Virus record (IMG/VR): IMGVR_UViG_3300017991_000092
Span: 16,833-80,832 of that record
Length of the DNA: 64,000 nt
Source of the DNA: a virus
Reading direction: 5' to 3' (one strand)
The notes beneath the pieces are model-generated. The model was not told the DNA's origin, did no database searches, and saw nothing but the letters and a program-made list of their open reading frames with translations. How positions within the stretch are numbered: position 1 is the stretch's first letter; the number at the start of each line of letters is the position of its first letter. Shown one piece after another: positions 59,584 to 64,000 of this stretch. Made by a program: the position numbers and the translations under genes.

Positions 59584-62115
59584 TTATTCTTGTGTAAGAA
59601 TCCTTACAACAATATCATCTTCTGTGAAATATACCCACTCAGGACCATATTCTAGAAGCTCTTGTTGTGAGAAGTCTGATATATTGAAATTAAAGAAAAT
59701 GCTACTCTCAGGTTTTATTAACCTACAGTGTGATACGCCAGTAACTCCTTGTACTACATCAATCATTTCTGTTCTATAAATGGCAATGTTAGGACCAAAC
59801 CTGTCACTAAACGCCGATACTAATGCAGTTTTTATATCTGCTGAGAGACCTGCATCTGATGTATCAGCGGTCGGATCTCTAAACACTTCTAGTTCAATTT
59901 GTAATGGGATGTCATATATTGGCGGCGCCCATCCATACTGCGTATAAATGTACTTATAAGGTTTAGAATCAATATTAACAATGTCATTTGCAGTCGGTTC
60001 GATATAGGTCCATGTGATACTTGTTGAATCTGTGCATAAAGCAATCTGATCTCTTTTTCCTTCCCACTCTCCTCCTTCATTACCACTGATAATGTACCTA
60101 TCAGAGATACTTGGCGACGTAGGAATGGATGTCAAACCAATGTCTTTCACGTCGGGTCTTGTAACGTCGTTTCTTAGCATATTAGTCATAATCCCTGTCG
60201 CATTACAAAACTTAACATTGGTGAAGTCTGTCAACATTCTATAGCTCTTTAAATCCATTGATGAGAGTAATGCTTGAAGAACTTGTAGTTCAAAATCTTG
60301 TTTCGTAACCCCATCATAATAACTCTTCTTAATTACAGGAATATCATAAATTACTGTAGTTGTTCCGTCGTCGGATGTATTTGACATCATATAATCTGAA
60401 AGGTCATCTCGAAACGTGAATGCAACGGAATATTGGCTTATAAGCTGCTCATGAACTAAGTTGGGATTACTAAATGTAAAATAGTAAGTTTGCTCCCCTT
60501 CTGGAATTGTCATATAATTTGGGAACGTATATCTAAATGTTCCAGCTTGTGCACCAGGAACATTTGTCATTGTATAAGTTGCGCTATTTGACAATATTTG
60601 CATCTCACATTCAACATCTGCAAAATCCAGTTCATTAGAATAGTATGTGAGTTCAAAAGTTGCTTCGTTTGTGGAGTCACTAACACTTACGGTTAATTCA
60701 TTCGCATGGAAATGGTATGGGTCTTGTAAGTCATGCCCCCAACTTTGAATCAACAATGGAGTCAACTGAAGCTCATACATAATATAATGATAGTATGCTG
60801 CTTCGTTCATGCTATCCAATGTCATTTCAAATAGGGTAACATAATTTATACCATTTACAGATATAATTGTTCCTCGTGGTATATATGTAATTACTGAAGG
60901 TAATGTATACTTTGCATTTCTAGTAGGAACAATTTCATCACCAAATAGAAGTACTGTAAAGAGTTGGATTTCATTTACTTTTAAATCAGATCTCTTTAAA
61001 ACTGGAATGGAATTTTGTGCAACAGGAGCGTCATCCACAATAGCTGCAATTCCTTCATAGTCACCCTCGGTAACAAGACGATTTAGAGCTGTAAGATTTG
61101 TTATGGAGTTTGACCGAATATCTTCTAATGATTCCTCATCTGCTCCACCTGTAGCTGGTGAAGGATTGGTTACAGTATAGTCGACTATAGTTGTGATGCC
61201 ACTCTGTTGACTATATATTCTATCACCAGTTACAATAGATCCAGCAATAACATTACCATCAGCACCTTCAGTTTCGTCTATACTTACAATAACCGTAGAT
61301 CCTGGAAGTGGTTGTTGACCAATCAAACCATTTCCAAAATATAATCGCTTACCTTCGGAGGATGTTCTAACAACGTACCCGTAGTCGTCACTCCCCATCA
61401 AATATAAACTTGTAAATTCAGTATACAACCTACCAGTCGCACCACCACCTTCATCAGGATCTCTTACATATACTGTAATGTTAGCTACTTTTCCTTCAAT
61501 TGGGACGTCAACTGTTGTAAACTGAAAGGGTTGTAGGTCTTCGTCAATTTGGAATTCTTGTTCAGTTGGTTTATACTGTCTAACTGGGAGTACAAATGTG
61601 AAAGTTTGATCTTCAGATGTTGTATCAATTCCAACTGGAACGTTGTATACACGACCGTCCTGATCTGCAGAAATACTTACACCTGTGTTATTTGTGATGG
61701 CAACTGTAGTTTCATAGTAAGTAATAAAAGTAATTCCATCGCTTGTGGAAAACTCGAACTCATCAGGAATTGTAAAAGTTGTATTCGGATCTGTAAATGG
61801 AAGAGGGACTGTCATTAGGACATTTGCTGTTGCGTAAGTTGCTTCTGAAGGTCTGTACCCAAGGAACGAACTTAGATTATGAATAGATTCTGGGAGTTGT
61901 GCTTTTGTTAAGAAGAACTCACGATATACATTGTCCTGATAGAACATCAAGTTTGATGTTAGAGCAGAAATTACGTCTATGACGTATGATAGGAATGATG
62001 ACTGAGTAAGATCAACATTATCGAGCTCCATATACTGCTTAGTGTACTCAATAATCTGATTTCTTATCGAGTCTCTAGATGCATATACTTGTGAAGAAAT
62101 AGGTGTATCAGCCAT
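59584..62115 (-). CDS. Baseplate wedge protein, gp6/baseplate-J-like
   Basis: 843 residues. The N-terminus (QIIEYTKQYMELDNVD, then SFLSYVIDVISALTSNLMFYQDN) is that of T4 gp6-type wedge proteins. The middle segment TNPSPATGGADEESLEDIRS and LNRLVTEGDYEGIA is the baseplate-J core. gp6 forms the wedge ring of contractile-tail baseplates, which places this phage among the myovirus type. Confidence 0.85.
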   Translation of the reverse strand: MADTPISSQVYASRDSIRNQIIEYTKQYMELDNVDLTQSSFLSYVIDVISALTSNLMFYQDNVYREFFLTKAQLPESIHNLSSFLGYRPSEATYATANVLMTVPLPFTDPNTTFTIPDEFEFSTSDGITFITYYETTVAITNNTGVSISADQDGRVYNVPVGIDTTSEDQTFTFVLPVRQYKPTEQEFQIDEDLQPFQFTTVDVPIEGKVANITVYVRDPDEGGGATGRLYTEFTSLYLMGSDDYGYVVRTSSEGKRLYFGNGLIGQQPLPGSTVIVSIDETEGADGNVIAGSIVTGDRIYSQQSGITTIVDYTVTNPSPATGGADEESLEDIRSNSITNLTALNRLVTEGDYEGIAAIVDDAPVAQNSIPVLKRSDLKVNEIQLFTVLLFGDEIVPTRNAKYTLPSVITYIPRGTIISVNGINYVTLFEMTLDSMNEAAYYHYIMYELQLTPLLIQSWGHDLQDPYHFHANELTVSVSDSTNEATFELTYYSNELDFADVECEMQILSNSATYTMTNVPGAQAGTFRYTFPNYMTIPEGEQTYYFTFSNPNLVHEQLISQYSVAFTFRDDLSDYMMSNTSDDGTTTVIYDIPVIKKSYYDGVTKQDFELQVLQALLSSMDLKSYRMLTDFTNVKFCNATGIMTNMLRNDVTRPDVKDIGLTSIPTSPSISDRYIISGNEGGEWEGKRDQIALCTDSTSITWTYIEPTANDIVNIDSKPYKYIYTQYGWAPPIYDIPLQIELEVFRDPTADTSDAGLSADIKTALVSAFSDRFGPNIAIYRTEMIDVVQGVTGVSHCRLIKPESSIFFNFNISDFSQQELLEYGPEWVYFTEDDIVVRILTQE

Positions 62116-62124
62116 AAGTCCCTC

Positions 62125-62769
62125 TTAAACAGTGTAGAAGCCAGTATTTTCATCCCACATATTTTTTAATCGACCCTTTAATGATTCATTTTTGGACAAC
62201 ATTCTTGCTAACGTTGTTGCATCCTCCAAGGTATGTACTTTCTTATCGTAATCAAAGAATACATATTGGTCTATTACTTGGTCATCTACATCTGCTAAAT
62301 TTTTACTTTGATAAACTTTGATTTTCATTCTCCAAAAACGTCTATCTGTATTTGGATGAATTTCTACTCCCTTTACCATAAAAAGCGGATATACATTATT
62401 TGTAGGTCTTAAAAATTGTTGCTCTAGTTTTACAATATCTCCTGCGTATGGTGTTATCCCATAAGTGGAGGGAAATACCATTGTTGTTTCTTGTTCTTTT
62501 ATATGTCCGATTTCTGAACCATCAAACCCTGTATTGATCTCTTCTGTGAAATAAACGGGAAGAAGCAAGTATTTGTCGAATTTAATTCCTGTAAGTGATC
62601 CTGTTCTTTCATATGCGCCACCAAACATTTGGGTGTCATCCCAAATTGTTTCGTCCTTATTTAAGTTATAATAAGTTGTTAGAAATGCAACACCAACTTT
62701 ACTATAATACTCGTATACGAGATTTTGGTATTCATGAATGTAGTGGTACAACCTTGTCCAATTTTGCAT
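62125..62769 (-). CDS. Putative baseplate protein
   Basis: 214 residues, aromatic-rich N-terminus (LYHYIHEYQNLVYEYY), beta-rich middle. Located between gp6-like and gp25-like genes, where T4-like phages often keep other wedge proteins. No clear family. Confidence 0.45.
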   Translation of the reverse strand: MQNWTRLYHYIHEYQNLVYEYYSKVGVAFLTTYYNLNKDETIWDDTQMFGGAYERTGSLTGIKFDKYLLLPVYFTEEINTGFDGSEIGHIKEQETTMVFPSTYGITPYAGDIVKLEQQFLRPTNNVYPLFMVKGVEIHPNTDRRFWRMKIKVYQSKNLADVDDQVIDQYVFFDYDKKVHTLEDATTLARMLSKNESLKGRLKNMWDENTGFYTV

Positions 62770-62773
62770 AATT

Positions 62774-63280
62774 CTACCTCATGAATTTTGAAAGAAATTT
62801 ACTTAAAATACCATCTGTGTAAGCTTTATGTCTTTGAGCTGACATTTTTAAATGAGTCGGATTATCAAGGTATTCATCTTGATTAAAATCAAACTTTCCA
62901 TCAATCATGTAAATCTTTACATTGCCTGTGCTATAATTTGGATCAAAAGAAATGTCCAGGTTAGACTTTATATGTCTCCCTGGTTTCTTTAATTCCACTT
63001 TGTAATCGTTAATTGACGTCTGTCTAGCTACACAAGGAAGTGTTTCAACTGGTATAAATTTTTCCACCTTACTATAATGCTGAAGAAAAGATGGAAGCAT
63101 TTCAATACCCATTCGAAGAATGAGTTGTGATGCAGATCTACCATCCTTCATAGAGCCGATTAAATTTAGTACCATAAATGTCTTCGACAAAGGAACAACC
63201 AGAATTTGCTCATTACCAATATGCGTCTTTTTTAATAATCCTTTGTACGTCTTTAGAACGCCATAAGTCAGAGTCTGCAT
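62774..63280 (-). CDS. Hypothetical virion-block protein
   Basis: 168 residues, basic, not recognised. ATG is preceded on the minus strand by AAGGAAAAACC. A baseplate-associated role is inferred from position only. Confidence 0.45.
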   Translation of the reverse strand: MQTLTYGVLKTYKGLLKKTHIGNEQILVVPLSKTFMVLNLIGSMKDGRSASQLILRMGIEMLPSFLQHYSKVEKFIPVETLPCVARQTSINDYKVELKKPGRHIKSNLDISFDPNYSTGNVKIYMIDGKFDFNQDEYLDNPTHLKMSAQRHKAYTDGILSKFLSKFMR

Positions 63281-63410
63281 GGTTTTTCCTTATGAAGTTA
63301 TGTTCAGAACTAAAAAAATTCAAGTTCTAAGATATTGATTTTATTATTTTTTAAATATCCAAAAAATCGCGTTCTTTGTATATACAAGGACACAATTTTC
63401 TGTTTGTTTC
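63281..63410 (-). promoter_or_regulatory. AT-rich spacer with palindrome
   Basis: 130 bases without a gene, very AT-rich. It contains the perfect palindrome TTGTATATACAA near 63376 and runs of A and T. It probably holds the promoter for the 63280-to-58475 minus operon; no canonical element is certain. Confidence 0.35.
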
Positions 63411-63836
63411 TTAGAGAACGTTAAGGTACTTATTTTCATCAATTGCAATCGAAAGAGTACCTGTTTTGTCTTCATATTCTACTTCAATGTCTACAACAAA
63501 TCCGTGTCGATCATGCATAAATTTTACATTAATGGATGTAATTGTAGCTCGATCATCATATTTAGATATTCTATTCAAAACCTCAGCTTGGATTCTTTGA
63601 ACAGTCCTGTCATCTGCAGGTTCAAATACATACTTATATAATTCGCTTCCGTAAGCAGGATTATACAGATATGTTCTAAGAGGAGTCAAAAGAATATTAT
63701 TCCATGATGACAAAATAACCTCAAGATCATTTACTCTAGCAAAATCACCACTAGATGAGATCACAGGAAGATAGTCAGCAATCTTTCCTTGAGAGCCAAC
63801 TACGTTCTTTTGAAATCTTTCTAGTAGAGATGACAT
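63411..63836 (-). CDS. Baseplate wedge protein, gp25/lysozyme-like
   Basis: 141 residues of the T4 gp25 family (shared with type VI secretion TssE). Typical pattern: NDLEVILSSWNNILLTPLRT, then NPAYGSELYKYVFEP, then a beta-rich end with DIEVEYEDKTG. gp25 initiates the sheath and joins the wedge. Start overlaps the upstream stop (TAATG on the minus strand). Confidence 0.85.
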   Translation of the reverse strand: MSSLLERFQKNVVGSQGKIADYLPVISSSGDFARVNDLEVILSSWNNILLTPLRTYLYNPAYGSELYKYVFEPADDRTVQRIQAEVLNRISKYDDRATITSINVKFMHDRHGFVVDIEVEYEDKTGTLSIAIDENKYLNVL

Positions 63837-64000
63837 TATTTTTTCCTCTTCTCATCTATTAGTTTAAGTCTTTGTTCTTCTAAGTCAGACTTCCACTTCA
63901 GAAGATCATAGAACTTTTGTACAGGCATCATCATGACACTGTAATATTGTTGTTTCAACATCTCTATACAAGCAAAGATACTCTCGTTTAGGGTTTTTCT
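63836..64000 (-). CDS. C-terminal end of a virion-block protein (partial)
   Basis: Open frame running off the window on the minus strand; 54 residues visible, ending LIDEKRKK. Helical and charged, with an SVMMMPVQKFYDLLKWK segment. Its position before the gp25-like gene suggests a baseplate or tail-associated protein. Not recognised. Confidence 0.55.
   Translation of the reverse strand, partial: RKTLNESIFACIEMLKQQYYSVMMMPVQKFYDLLKWKSDLEEQRLKLIDEKRKK

Overview
The window is an accessory-rich stretch of a very large, AT-rich tailed-phage genome, most likely a jumbo myovirus. The evidence for a phage is a T4-like set of genes: both type IIA topoisomerase subunits, an SF2 helicase, gp47/gp46-type recombination nuclease subunits, a large terminase, a tape-measure-like giant protein, and gp6-like and gp25-like baseplate wedge proteins. 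Genes are tightly packed with strong AGGAGG ribosome binding sites, often ATGA/TAATG overlaps, and several TTG or GTG starts. The bacterial host cannot be named from the sequence.

Layout. 1-3 kb: a MoxR-type AAA ATPase with a zincin/VWA partner. 3-9 kb: topoisomerase subunits, a QueD-like pterin enzyme and a helicase. 9-14.5 kb: gp47/gp46-like nuclease genes among three proteins that share an N-terminal FVTNSSS motif. 15-16.9 kb: a SPASM-type radical SAM enzyme and small unknowns. 16.9-23.7 kb: a ubiquitin-like conjugation cassette (E2-like, JAB/JAMM protease, E1-like, SAP plus beta-grasp modifier, unknown, second E1-like, second E2-like). 24-29.7 kb: a two-gene multisubunit RNA polymerase, with unsplit beta' and beta homologues. 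29.7-38.3 kb: CoaD-like and FolE2 enzymes, a phosphoribosyltransferase, small membrane proteins, unknowns and a lipoprotein. 38.3-41.1 kb: a second SPASM radical SAM enzyme followed by four tandem FVTNSSS proteins. 42.0-42.6 kb: a structured RNA locus holding what appears to be a circularly permuted tRNA gene. 43-45 kb: zinc-ribbon mini-proteins, a methyltransferase and a pseudoknotted RNA. 45-49 kb: a SpoT-like HD hydrolase, the ninth FVTNSSS protein, an SPFH membrane protein and a strongly biased-codon gene, closed by a clear terminator. 49-64 kb: the virion module, plus strand to 58.48 kb and minus strand beyond.

Three things stand out. First, a complete-looking ubiquitin-like pathway (modifier, E1, E2, deconjugase, the E1 and E2 types each present twice) sits directly upstream of the phage RNA polymerase genes. 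Second, nine otherwise unrelated small proteins begin with nearly the same peptide, encoded with different synonymous codons, and two clusters of them lie beside SPASM radical SAM enzymes. Third, a tRNA is encoded with its 3' half (with CCA) before its 5' half. The two halves restore acceptor, D, anticodon and T stems in exact register, and both flanks are highly structured. Functions beyond family recognition are inference.
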